Position numbers and translations under genes: made by a program
Source: an uncultured Methylobacteriaceae bacterium
Lineage (GTDB): Bacteria; Pseudomonadota; Alphaproteobacteria; Rhizobiales; Beijerinckiaceae
DNA: 20,797 nucleotides
Assembly: GCA_937872715.1 (NCBI GenBank)
Contig: CALMTJ010000179.1
Span: 2,804 to 23,600 of the forward strand
Direction of reading: 5' to 3'
The notes under the pieces: generated by a model
Database searches by the model: none
Seen by the model: only the letters and a program-made list of their open reading frames with translations
Told to the model about the DNA's origin: nothing
In this document: piece by piece, positions 1 to 8,100 of the stretch
How the letters are laid out: every line of letters begins with the position of its first letter
How positions within the stretch are numbered: the first letter of the stretch is position 1

Positions 1-239
1 GCCTAGGGGATGTCGGAGCGAAGTTCGCGAGCTTAGGTTGGCGGGTCTCGAAGGTCGATGGTCACGACCATGATGCCCTGCGGAACGTCTTCACGTCGGC
101 ATCCGACGGCCGGCCGCATTGTGTCGTCGCCACGACCACGAAAGGCCATGGCTGCGGGTTGATGGTGGGTGATCCGTCCTGGCACCATCGCGCTCCGTCC
201 CAACAAGAGGTCGCCGCGCTGCTGGAGAGCCTCACGTGA
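1..239 (+). CDS. Transketolase, N-terminal (ThDP-binding) subunit, 3' end only
   Basis: This gene enters from the left edge. Reading from base 3 gives an open frame of about 78 codons ending in TGA at 237-239. The residues match the end of a transketolase N-terminal subunit: a GW-x-V-x-x-VDGHD stretch, then PHCVVATTTKGHG and a WHHRAPS tail close to the typical KTxKGKG...WHHRxP ending. In the family this subunit carries the thiamine-diphosphate pyrophosphate and metal site. The stop overlaps the GTG start of the next gene by two bases, so the two halves of the enzyme are probably translated together. The start and most of the protein lie outside the window. Identity as a split transketolase subunit is secure from these motifs; the sugar substrate cannot be told from this piece. 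Confidence 0.88.
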   Translation, partial: LGDVGAKFASLGWRVSKVDGHDHDALRNVFTSASDGRPHCVVATTTKGHGCGLMVGDPSWHHRAPSQQEVAALLESLT

Positions 240-1123
240 ACATGCGTGGCCAGTTCGTCGAGACGGTCGGCCGCCTTCTCGCCACCGATCCGCGCGTGGT
301 CGTGCTGTTGGGGGATATCGGCGTGTTCGGCTTCCGGCACGCCTTCGCGGCCTACCCGGACCGGGTCTACAACGTCGGGATCCTCGAACAGGCGACGATC
401 GGACTGGCTGCCGGCCTGGCACGGGCGGGCATGATTCCTATCGTACACACGATCGCGCCGTTCCTCGTCGAACGCGGATTGGAGCAGATCAAGATCGATT
501 TCGGCTACCAGAGGCTGGGGGGCGTGTTCGTGAGCGTGGGCGCGTCGTTCGACTACGCGGCGCTCGGCTGCACTCACCATTGTCCGGCCGACGTGCCGAC
601 CCTCCTGGCAGTCCCGGAGCTCGACGTGTTCGTCCCGGGTCACGCGGCCGAATTCGACGCAATCCTCGGCTCCCATTACGGCTCCGGACGGGCGAGCTAT
701 ATCCGCCTGAGCGAAGTTCAGAACCAGGAGATGGTGGCGCCGGAGGTCGGGCGGGCCGTCATGGCGAAACCTGGACGACGTGCTCTCGTCCTGGCGGTCG
801 GCCCGATGCTTGCCGTGGCGTTAGAGGCTGCGGAAGGGCTGGATGTGGGAGTGCTGTACCTTTCCAGTCTCGAACCTTTCGATCGCACCGCCCTGAACGA
901 GCACGCCATGTCCGGTCGCATCCTCGTCTGCGAACCCTACCAGAGCGGCGCTCTCGCCAGCCGGATCGTCGAAGCACTCTGGCCTCGGCCGGTCCTCATC
1001 CGTCATGTCGGAGTGCCGCGCGAATTTCTCCGGAGTTACGGCACTCGCGCGGAGCACGCGGAAGCCCTCGGCTGGACCCGCAAGGGGGTCCGACGCCAGC
1101 TTGAGACACTCCTCGATGCGTGA
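236..1123 (+). CDS. Transketolase, C-terminal subunit
   Basis: The product has 295 residues and forms the second half of a two-subunit transketolase. It has the pyrimidine-binding domain (about residues 5-165) and the C-terminal domain (about 175-290). The GILEQ motif places the expected catalytic glutamate, which activates the ThDP aminopyrimidine, at residue 51. The GCTHHCPADVP segment matches the conserved HxxxED/THH region of the family. GTG at 236 is preferred because a GGAG sits at 224-227 with suitable spacing; ATG at 242 is the alternative. The gene overlaps both neighbours, so the N subunit, C subunit and SDR are coupled. Split transketolases in polysaccharide loci usually serve modified-sugar synthesis rather than central metabolism, but sedoheptulose-7-phosphate supply for heptose is also possible. 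The specific reaction is inference. Confidence 0.9.
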   Translation: MNMRGQFVETVGRLLATDPRVVVLLGDIGVFGFRHAFAAYPDRVYNVGILEQATIGLAAGLARAGMIPIVHTIAPFLVERGLEQIKIDFGYQRLGGVFVSVGASFDYAALGCTHHCPADVPTLLAVPELDVFVPGHAAEFDAILGSHYGSGRASYIRLSEVQNQEMVAPEVGRAVMAKPGRRALVLAVGPMLAVALEAAEGLDVGVLYLSSLEPFDRTALNEHAMSGRILVCEPYQSGALASRIVEALWPRPVLIRHVGVPREFLRSYGTRAEHAEALGWTRKGVRRQLETLLDA

Positions 1124-2156
1124 CCTCGCGTTCCTGCTCGAGGAAGATGCGGCCCGGATCGCCGGAGCCGTCGATCTCGGGGGACTGGCCGGAGCGCGCA
1201 TCCTCCTTACCGGTGCGACGGGGCAGATCGGGACCCATCTGCTCGCGACGCTGCTGCAGGCATCGAGGAGCATCGCTCCCGGCCTCAGCCTCGTCTGCGC
1301 GACGAGTTCCCGCCCGCCGGAGCGCCTGGCCAGGCTGTTCTCCGACCCGGCGGTCAGTCACGTCAGGGCCGATCTCGCCGACCCGCAGCAATCGCGCGAT
1401 CTGCCCGGCGCCGACATCATCATCCATGCGGCGGGTTACGGCCAGCCGGCACGCTTCCTGGCGGATCCGCTGCGAACGATCACCACCCACACGATCGCGA
1501 CCGGGCATCTCCTCGAGAAGCTCGCGATCGGGGGACGCTTTCTCTTCGTGAGCTCGTCGGAGGTCTACAGCGGGTCTCCCCATCTGCCCCACAGGGAGAC
1601 GGACATCGGCACGACCGATCCGTCCCATCCGCGGGCCTGCTACATCGAAGGCAAGCGCTGCGGCGAAACCGTATGTCACGCCTTCCGGGCGAAAGGCCGG
1701 CACGCGGTCATCGCCCGTATGTCGCTTGCCTACGGGCCCGGAGGTGCACAGGACGACCAGCGGGTGCTGAATGCCCTGGTCGTCAGGGCTCTCCAGGAGG
1801 GCCGCATCCGTCTGCAGGACCGCGGAGGCGCCGTTCGAACGTATTGCTACGTGGCGGATGCCGTGGCGATGCTGCTCTCCGTGCTGCTGCATGGACGCGA
1901 GGCGACCTACAACATCGGCGGAGTCTCGCGCGTCACCATCCTTGAACTGGCACGCGAGATCGGTCGGATCACGGGCGTGCCTGTCGAATTGCCGGAGATC
2001 GAGGAAAACCGGGCCGGTGCACCGGCGGAAGTCGCGGTCGATCTGTCGCGCATCGTCGGCGAGTTCGGGCAGCCTGACTTCACGCCGCTCGACGCGGGAC
2101 TGCGGAAGACGGCCGATTGGTATCGCCTGCTCCTGGCCCAGGAGGCCCGCGCGTGA
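1116..2156 (+). CDS. NAD(P)-dependent sugar epimerase/dehydratase/reductase (extended SDR)
   Basis: The product has 346 residues starting at ATG 1116, which overlaps the transketolase C stop (1121-1123). The open frame continues upstream, but only into transketolase coding sequence. The Rossmann motif TGATGQIG gives GxxGxxG at residues 33-39. A FVSSSEVYSG segment supplies the catalytic Ser, and YIEGK (Y176, K180) is the YxxxK pair. RMSLAYGPGG and a C-terminal segment with NIGG follow the layout of nucleotide-sugar 4-epimerases, reductases and UDP-glucuronate decarboxylases. The enzyme probably acts in the cytoplasm on an NDP-sugar. Placement directly after a split transketolase suggests it reduces or epimerises the transketolase product. 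The exact substrate cannot be assigned. The stop overlaps the GTG of the following glycosyltransferase (GTGA). Confidence 0.87.
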   Translation: MRDLAFLLEEDAARIAGAVDLGGLAGARILLTGATGQIGTHLLATLLQASRSIAPGLSLVCATSSRPPERLARLFSDPAVSHVRADLADPQQSRDLPGADIIIHAAGYGQPARFLADPLRTITTHTIATGHLLEKLAIGGRFLFVSSSEVYSGSPHLPHRETDIGTTDPSHPRACYIEGKRCGETVCHAFRAKGRHAVIARMSLAYGPGGAQDDQRVLNALVVRALQEGRIRLQDRGGAVRTYCYVADAVAMLLSVLLHGREATYNIGGVSRVTILELAREIGRITGVPVELPEIEENRAGAPAEVAVDLSRIVGEFGQPDFTPLDAGLRKTADWYRLLLAQEARA

Positions 2157-2992
2157 CGGCACTCACGTTCAACCGGAGACCGTCCTCGAAGCCGCCGGCC
2201 ATCTCCGTCATCTGCCTGAACCTGAACCATCGCGAGTTCCTCGCGGAGACGATCCTGTCGGTCCTCTCGCAGGATTTCGAGGCCTTCGAGTTTCTCGTCA
2301 TCGACGGTGGGTCGACCGACGGCTCCCGGGAATATATCCGGGAATTCCCTTGCATTCGGCTGATCGACGACCCTCATTCGAGCCGGTACAGGGCCATCCG
2401 TCGCGGCTATTCGGAAGCCCGGGGAGACATCGTGATGGTCACGACCTCCACGGACGGATACCTTTGCCGCCGGTGGTTCAGCACGGTTCATGAAACCTTT
2501 CGGGACCGGCCAGACGTGGGGCTTGTATGGGGCGCGAGCGCCACGATGCGCACGGACGGAACTCTGGGTCCGGTGGTCTTTCCGGCCGATCCGACGGACA
2601 TTCCGCAGAAGGAGGGTTGGTTCTCCCGCTGGATCGACGATACGGATCTCGGGAGATCCTATCTCCCGGAACTCAACTACGGCATCCGAGCGGACGTGCT
2701 TCGAACCTTGTTGAATTCGAGATCATACACGAGCCCGGACGACATCGATCCGATCCTGCACGTGCATTTTGAATTCAACCGGCAGGGTTACCTTCCGTAC
2801 TTCGTCCCGAGCACGGCCAATTTCGGTCGGGCACATGACGACCAGATGCAGCAGAAACCTGAATATCAAAAACAGCTCTTATCGTACAACAACGCTCTTC
2901 GACGATACCGGGAACAGCTGGAACTCGGTCGGGAGAAGCACGTGTTTCGAGACGGCCGCGGCGTGCAGATCGGTACGGCCCAAGCCACTTGA
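2153..2992 (+). CDS. Glycosyltransferase family 2, with altered DxD region
   Basis: The product has 279 residues starting at GTG 2153, whose GTGA overlaps the SDR stop. The N-terminal GT-A fold is clear: ISVICLNLN, EFLAETILSVLSQ, then FLVIDGGSTDGS (DGGSTDGS at residues 51-58), typical of GT2 enzymes that use NDP-sugars on lipid-linked or LPS acceptors. The later region where GT2 enzymes carry the metal-binding NxDD or DxDD motif after 'ARGDI' reads TTSTDGY (residues 97-103), so the first Asp of the usual pair is absent. A downstream DDTD (about 162-165) and GIRADVL fit the acceptor side. It is the last gene of the transketolase unit and presumably transfers the sugar made by it. Fold is confident; donor, acceptor and activity are not. 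Confidence 0.85.
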   Translation: MTALTFNRRPSSKPPAISVICLNLNHREFLAETILSVLSQDFEAFEFLVIDGGSTDGSREYIREFPCIRLIDDPHSSRYRAIRRGYSEARGDIVMVTTSTDGYLCRRWFSTVHETFRDRPDVGLVWGASATMRTDGTLGPVVFPADPTDIPQKEGWFSRWIDDTDLGRSYLPELNYGIRADVLRTLLNSRSYTSPDDIDPILHVHFEFNRQGYLPYFVPSTANFGRAHDDQMQQKPEYQKQLLSYNNALRRYREQLELGREKHVFRDGRGVQIGTAQAT

Positions 2993-2997
2993 TCAGC

Positions 2998-3019
2998 CGT
3001 CGGCCACTCTCGACCGACG
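2998..3019. terminator. Weak GC hairpin after the transketolase-GT2 unit
   Basis: CGTCGG (2998-3003) and CCGACG (3014-3019) can form a six-base stem with a ten-base loop, five bases past the GT2 stop. There is no following T run, so it may be an intrinsic terminator of the GC-rich kind, a 3'-end stabiliser or chance. The rest of 3020-3131 shows nothing I can name; it should carry the promoter of the methyltransferase gene. Confidence 0.22.
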
Positions 3020-3131
3020 CGGCAGAAGTCCGGGGGGCGATCGCGACTCGAAAGACTTCGCAGTCCGGACCCATCGGGTTGCGGGCAGGTTCCTCGACGC
3101 GATCACGAGGGGCCTTGAGCTTGATTCCACG

Positions 3132-3137
3132 AGGAGG
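3132..3137 (+). promoter_or_regulatory. Strong ribosome binding site deciding a GTG start
   Basis: A perfect AGGAGG lies five bases before GTG 3143. It fixes the start of the TylF-like gene and is the best Shine-Dalgarno sequence in the window. It suggests this gene is translated independently of the upstream unit. Confidence 0.75.
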
Positions 3138-3142
3138 AACCG

Positions 3143-3904
3143 GTGTTCGGATGGAAGAAACGCGGAACACACCTGCCCGCGCCGGCGGCCAGCAAAGACG
3201 TGAAGATCCCTGAGGTCGCGGCGCAAGTCACGGGCGCCGAGATGTACCGCGCATCATATGCAGACCTAACACTCGGTGCGTTCATCGAGAGTTGCTCCGT
3301 GGCATCGGTGGAGGAGCCGTTCTTCTCCCTGTTCAAAGATATCAATCTGAACGACGGCTCCATCGCGATGTCGTTTCGAGAGATGTGGAACCTGTACCGT
3401 TTGGCGCAGAAGATCGGTGGGATTGCCGGTGATGTGGCGGAGCTGGGCGTATACAACGGTAGGAGCGCCAAATTATTGTGCCGCGTGAAGGGTCATAAGA
3501 CGCTTCATCTCTTCGATACGTTTTCAGGCTTGCCGCAGGTCAGCCCCGACATCGAAGATTTCGAAGTCGGTCAAATCAGGGGCGACACCTACGATCAGGT
3601 GAAAGGCTATCTATCGGAATTCTCCGAAGTCGAGATACACCCGGGAATGTTTCCGGACACCGCCAATCCTTGCAAAGATAAGGTATTCTCGCTCGTGAAT
3701 TTGGATGCAGACACCTATCTCAGTACGCGAGACGGACTTGAATTCTTCTATCCTCGGATGTCGCAGAGCGGGGTCATCCTAGCTCACGATTACCGGAGCC
3801 CGCATTGTCCAGGTGTCAGGAAAGCTGTCGACGAGTTCTTCGCCGACAAACCCGAACTCCCCGTCGAGCTGTGGGATACCCAGGTCGTCATCGTCAAGCA
3901 TTGA
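3143..3904 (+). CDS. TylF/MycF-type (macrocin) O-methyltransferase
   Basis: The product has 253 residues and starts at GTG 3143 behind an AGGAGG. It matches the TylF/MycF family of SAM- and metal-dependent sugar O-methyltransferases. Visible motifs are the SAM loop ELGVYNGRSA (100-109), LFDTFSGLP (123-131), the metal/acceptor segment NLDADTY with D188 and D190, and HDY (215-217). In known members the enzyme methylates a hydroxyl of a deoxysugar; in polysaccharide clusters relatives methylate repeat-unit sugars. The gene is visibly poorer in GC than its surroundings: two 60-base rows that I counted (3421-3480 and 3661-3720) have 33 and 27 G+C, against 54 of 60 in a dapE row (19321-19380). That suggests recent acquisition. 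It stands alone between the transketolase unit and the convergent hldD. Family is confident; the target is not known. Confidence 0.9.
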   Translation: MFGWKKRGTHLPAPAASKDVKIPEVAAQVTGAEMYRASYADLTLGAFIESCSVASVEEPFFSLFKDINLNDGSIAMSFREMWNLYRLAQKIGGIAGDVAELGVYNGRSAKLLCRVKGHKTLHLFDTFSGLPQVSPDIEDFEVGQIRGDTYDQVKGYLSEFSEVEIHPGMFPDTANPCKDKVFSLVNLDADTYLSTRDGLEFFYPRMSQSGVILAHDYRSPHCPGVRKAVDEFFADKPELPVELWDTQVVIVKH

Positions 3905-3956
3905 CCCACGACGACAAGTCCGGCGGACGCGGTTCGGAGGGGAACTCAACGGCCAG

Positions 3957-3977
3957 CGGCGGCCTGCTCTCCCGCCG
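3957..3977. terminator. Candidate bidirectional terminator hairpin
   Basis: CGGCGG (3957-3962) and CCGCCG (3972-3977) form a six-base GC stem with a nine-base loop in the 78-base gap between the convergent methyltransferase gene and hldD. Position suits a shared terminator. No T tract is present, and such stems arise by chance in GC-rich DNA. Confidence 0.3.
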
Positions 3978-3982
3978 AGATC

Positions 3983-4966
3983 TCAGCGGTAAGGGTCGTC
4001 CTGCAGGAGGTAGTCGCGGACGTAGCGGGCGACGCTGTCCTCCAGCGCCGCGAAGGCGATGTCGCAGCCGGCGTCCCGCAGTCGTTCCATCCGGGCTTCG
4101 GTGAAATATTGATAGCGGCCCTGGAGCGCCTCCGGCATCGGCACATAGGCGATGGCAGGCGCGCGCTGCACGGCTGCGAAGGTGGCGTAGGCGAGGTCGG
4201 CGAAGCTCCGGGCCGCCCCGGTCCCGAGATTGAAGATGCCGCGTTCGACTTGGCTGTCGAGGCACCAGAGCACCACTCTGACGACGTCGTTCACGTCGAT
4301 GAAGTCGCGCTTCTGACCCCCGTCCGGGATCCCGGGCCGGTGGCTCTTGAACAGCTCCACCGTTCCGCCCGTCCGGGCGACAGGCGTCATCTTGGCGACG
4401 ACGCTCTGCATGTCGCCCTTATGGTATTCGTTCTGGCCGAACACATTGAAGAATTTGAGACCGATGCATTTCGGCGGAACGGGCTTCCCCGCCTCGAACC
4501 GCTCGATGAGGGCGAGGTCGGTTTGGTGCTTGCTCCAGCCATAGAGGTTAAGGGGGCGGAGCCGGCGCAGCGCGGACAGGGACCAGTCGTCGTCGAACCC
4601 GTCCTCGCCGTCTCCGTACGTCGCCGCGGAGGACGCGTAGACGATCGGGACGCGGTGTTCCGTGCACCAATCAACGAGTCGGAGGGTGAAGATGTAATTG
4701 TCCCGCATCACCTCGTCGCCATCCGTCGCCGTCGTGGACGAGATCGCGCCCATGTGGAGGACCGCCGAGACGTCCCGCCGGCCGGCAAGCCTCGAGAGAA
4801 GCTCCTCCGGCTGGGCGAAATCGGTGAACATCCGCTTGCGGAGGTTCTGCCAGCGCCCGTCGTGACCAAGCCTGTCGCAGATGAGGATGTCGTCCGTGCC
4901 GCGCTCGTTCAGGGCGGCGACGATGTTCGAGCCGATGAACCCGGCGGCCCCCGTCACGACGATCAT
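3983..4966 (-). CDS. hldD: ADP-L-glycero-D-manno-heptose 6-epimerase
   Basis: The product has 327 residues and is the last enzyme of ADP-heptose synthesis, converting ADP-D-glycero- to ADP-L-glycero-D-manno-heptose in the cytoplasm for the LPS inner core. The start is ATG 4966: MIVVTGAAGFIG places the GxxGxxG NADP motif at residues 6-12, and the frame upstream is only arginine/proline-rich read-through. HldD hallmarks follow: HMGAISSTTATDGD (71-84), YGWSK with the catalytic Y142 and K146, KFFNVFGQNEYHKGDM, and KRDFIDVNDV. Length is close to the E. coli enzyme (310 residues) with a slightly longer tail. It is transcribed divergently from the heptosyltransferase-like gene and convergently with the methyltransferase. 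HldE is encoded 6 kb away in the same window, supporting the assignment. Confidence 0.95.
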   Translation of the reverse strand: MIVVTGAAGFIGSNIVAALNERGTDDILICDRLGHDGRWQNLRKRMFTDFAQPEELLSRLAGRRDVSAVLHMGAISSTTATDGDEVMRDNYIFTLRLVDWCTEHRVPIVYASSAATYGDGEDGFDDDWSLSALRRLRPLNLYGWSKHQTDLALIERFEAGKPVPPKCIGLKFFNVFGQNEYHKGDMQSVVAKMTPVARTGGTVELFKSHRPGIPDGGQKRDFIDVNDVVRVVLWCLDSQVERGIFNLGTGAARSFADLAYATFAAVQRAPAIAYVPMPEALQGRYQYFTEARMERLRDAGCDIAFAALEDSVARYVRDYLLQDDPYR

Positions 4967-5009
4967 CCCGGCCCCGCAGCGTCCCGCCGGTTCCGTGCCA
5001 TCGGTGCGC

Positions 5010-5047
5010 CGGAGAGGCAAGCCGCCCTGCAGCAGCGGACCTCTCCG
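5010..5047. promoter_or_regulatory. Inverted repeat in the hldD / GT9 divergent region
   Basis: The 185-base gap between the divergent hldD (start 4966) and the GT9 gene (start 5152) must hold both promoters. CGGAGAGG (5010-5017) and CCTCTCCG (5040-5047) are a perfect eight-base inverted repeat with a 22-base spacer; AGGCAA (5015-5020) and TTGCCT (5051-5056) overlap it as a second, alternative pairing. This could be an operator or a leader-RNA stem. I cannot pick out convincing -35/-10 elements. Confidence 0.3.
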
Positions 5048-5151
5048 AGGTTGCCTTCGGGATTGTGGGCCGATACCGCTCCCGGCGAGAGGATCCGGGC
5101 GGCGGATCGGGCCGCGCAGCCCGCATGGCCATCCCGGACGTTGGAGGCTGA

Positions 5152-8100
5152 GTGAGCGACGGTCGGAGACGCAGCCTGTTGAGCCGTCTCTCCGGAGGAC
5201 GCTGGGGACGAAGGCTGGTGGCCGAGGCCAATGCGGCCCGGGATGCCGGATCCTGGGAGGAAGCGGCCGAGCTCTACCGATTGGCCCATCGCCGCAAGCC
5301 GCACCTCCGCTATCTGCAGAACGAACGTGCGGCCACCCTCTGGCAAGCGGGGCGGTTGACCGAGGCGCTCGACATGCTGGTCGAGCACCTGCGGACGGCG
5401 GCGGGCACGGATGCAGCGGAAGCGCATGCTGCCCTGGCCGACTTCTGGGCCGCGACCCGAAACGTCGCCGCCGCCGAATTTCATCACGCCCGGGCAGCGG
5501 CCGCCGGACGGCCGAGCGGGCTGATCGCTTTCCGGAACGGCCGCATGTCGCCGCGTCGCCGCGGCGAGGGCGGGGCGGAGATCCGTGACGGGAACAGTGT
5601 CTCGGCCGCGCTGGCGGCCTGCGAAGCGGAACCGGGAAACGTCCACCTGCTCCGACGCGCCGCGGATCGTCTGGCCGCGGACGGCGCGAACGCCGAGGCG
5701 GATCTCCTCGCCGACCTCGCGGCGTTACGGGCCGGAACGGCACCGGCGGCCGGCAGCGATCCCGAAGCGAGCAAGGACGGCCAGCTTATCTTGGCGGGCG
5801 TACGGCGAGACCTGCGGCGCCTCCTCGACGTTCTGATGGCGGACCCGGCTGCTCCAGACGATCCGGCGCTCTTCTTCCCTCCTCCCGAGCCGAGGCGAGC
5901 CGATGTCGCACAGCTCGTTACTCGGGACGCCTTCGCTGACGTGAAGCGGCGGCTACGACGGCTTCAACACCTTCTATCCGATAGCGTTCCGGTCGAGGAA
6001 CTCGCCGCGTTCCTCGACGAGCTCGGCCGGGAGGTGCTGCTGAAGCCGCCGCTTGGATATGTCGACGGCATCGAGCCGGACCGATCGCGCCTCGTCGCCA
6101 GGACGGTCTGGAACGGCCTTCGCGACCTCCTTCTCCGCCATCGCTACCTCGCCTACCCGCCATCCGGCTCGGCGGCCCTGTTCCGAGCGAGCGCGGCTTT
6201 CGACCGATCGGGGCTCGGCCCCTTCCTGGATGGCGCGTCCCGCTTCGTGGAGCATCCGGCTGACGTGTTCGCGCTGACCCAGCTTGCCTTCGGCGACGAC
6301 GAATGCCCCGCGACGCTCGCGGAACGGGGCGCGATGCTGCTCGGCGTTCATCTCGGACCCGCCCGAACGAACGAACTCGTCGAGGAACTCGGCGATTACG
6401 GGTTCACCCGTGCGGTCGCCGCGATCGCGGCTCAGCGCGTCGCCGACGCGGATCAGGACCGCCATCTCGGCGTCGTCGTCCGGGACGCCTTCCTGAGTTC
6501 CGGCGAAACGGCGCTCGCCCGGGCCGCGCAGGCCGGGGTGGCGGCAGCGTGGCCTGACAACCGGGACGAGCAGAACGTTCTGCGGGAGATGGAAGGGCTG
6601 GTCGAGCGCGGGATGAACCAAGCCGATCGCGACCGGCTGGAGGCCCGCTTCTCCCAGGATGCCAGGCGGGCGCGGCTGCGAACCTCGCGGCTCGAACGGA
6701 CGCGGCGCAGTCTCGATTTTCGCCAGGAGGCCGAGGAGTTCGCCGCACTCTCGACCACCCTCCTTCTCGCTCCCGAACTCGCGATCGAGCGACCGTCGGG
6801 CGACGTCTCGGGCGACGCAATGGAGGTGATGCATCTCGGCTGGTTCAAGCGTCCGTCTCCCTGGGGAATGGTGCCGGTGCTGCGGGGGATCGAGGCGATC
6901 CGAGTCGCCTGCACGGGGCGCGACCAGGCGATCCGGCTCCGGGTGGGGCTCGACGGGCGGCCCGTCGCGGACCTATCGATCACGAAGCCTGCTCCCGCAG
7001 ATGCGAGCGGTCGAAGCCGGGTCGTCTTCAACGCCTGGCTTGACGTGACGAAGGACGAGGTTGGCTCTCACCTGATCGAGATCGTCGTCACCGACGCGGC
7101 CGGTAACCGGACGGTCCGACGCGAGCGCGTGCTGGTCGACTGCCCTGCGGCCTCCGACCGGTTCGCCCTATCCGATGCCACCATCGTGCTGGATGATCCG
7201 GTCGGGGACGGGTCACTGGACGACCGGATCAACGCTTTGCCCAGCATGGTCCGGCAGGCGGGACGTTCGCTGTTCGGAACACCGCCGCGGCGCGTCCTCG
7301 TGGTCAGGGCGGACCAGCTCGGCGATTTCGTGACGTCCATCCCGGCCATCCGTCGCCTCCGGGAGTTGCTGCCCCGGGCCGAGCTCCACGCGCTCGTCAC
7401 ACCCGGCAACGCGGAGCTCGCCCGCAGCCTTGGCCTGTTCACGGGCATCTTCACGGTCGAGCTCACCTACAGCCACGCCACCAAGCGTCGCCACCTGGCG
7501 ATCGACAAGCAGGAGAGCCTGCGGGAGCGATTGGGGGCGGAAGGCTTCGAACTCGCGATCGACCTGTCGCCGGGGCATGATTCCAGGCCGCTCCTGCGTC
7601 TCTCCGGAGCTCCGCACCTCGTGGGCTTCAAGCCGGCCGAGTTCCCGTGGCTCACCCTCGGGATCGACATGCGCACCCACGACCCGGTGAACGGCAAGGA
7701 GCGCGCGTCGCACGCGACGCAGGTGCTGAGCCTCGTCGATGCGCTCGGCGCCGCGCTCGCCCATCGGTCGGTCGTGGTTCCGAACCCGAATGCCAGCCGG
7801 GCCGACCTGGCACGTTTCGAGATCGCGCCCGGGCAGTCCTTCGTCGTTCTGCATTCGGGGGCCCGCATCGATTTCAAGCGCTGGCCGTTCGGCCACTATC
7901 TCGACCTCGCCCGGCTGATCGTCGAACGCACCGACCGGAAGGTCATCCTCCTGGCGGACGACGCGATGCATGCAGGGCTCGTCTCCGCGTCGGGCCTGCC
8001 GTCCGACAGGCTCCGCTTCGAAGGCGGCATGGTGGCCAATCCGGAGCTCGAGGCGCTTCTCGCGTTCTGCGACGCTTTCGTCGGCAACGACACGGGTCCG

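Noticed and set aside
996..2162. 388-codon minus-strand frame opposite the SDR gene
   Set aside because: It mirrors the SDR, which has a clear Rossmann and YxxxK set; the mirrored product has no recognisable motif and is a shadow of GC-rich codon use.
4109..5155. 348-codon plus-strand frame over hldD
   Set aside because: It lies antisense to all of hldD and has the Ala/Val/Asp/Arg shadow composition without motifs.
4967..5743. 259-codon upstream extension of the hldD frame
   Set aside because: The extension is Arg/Pro/Gly-rich, runs antisense to the GT9 gene, and HldD's Rossmann motif begins right after ATG 4966.
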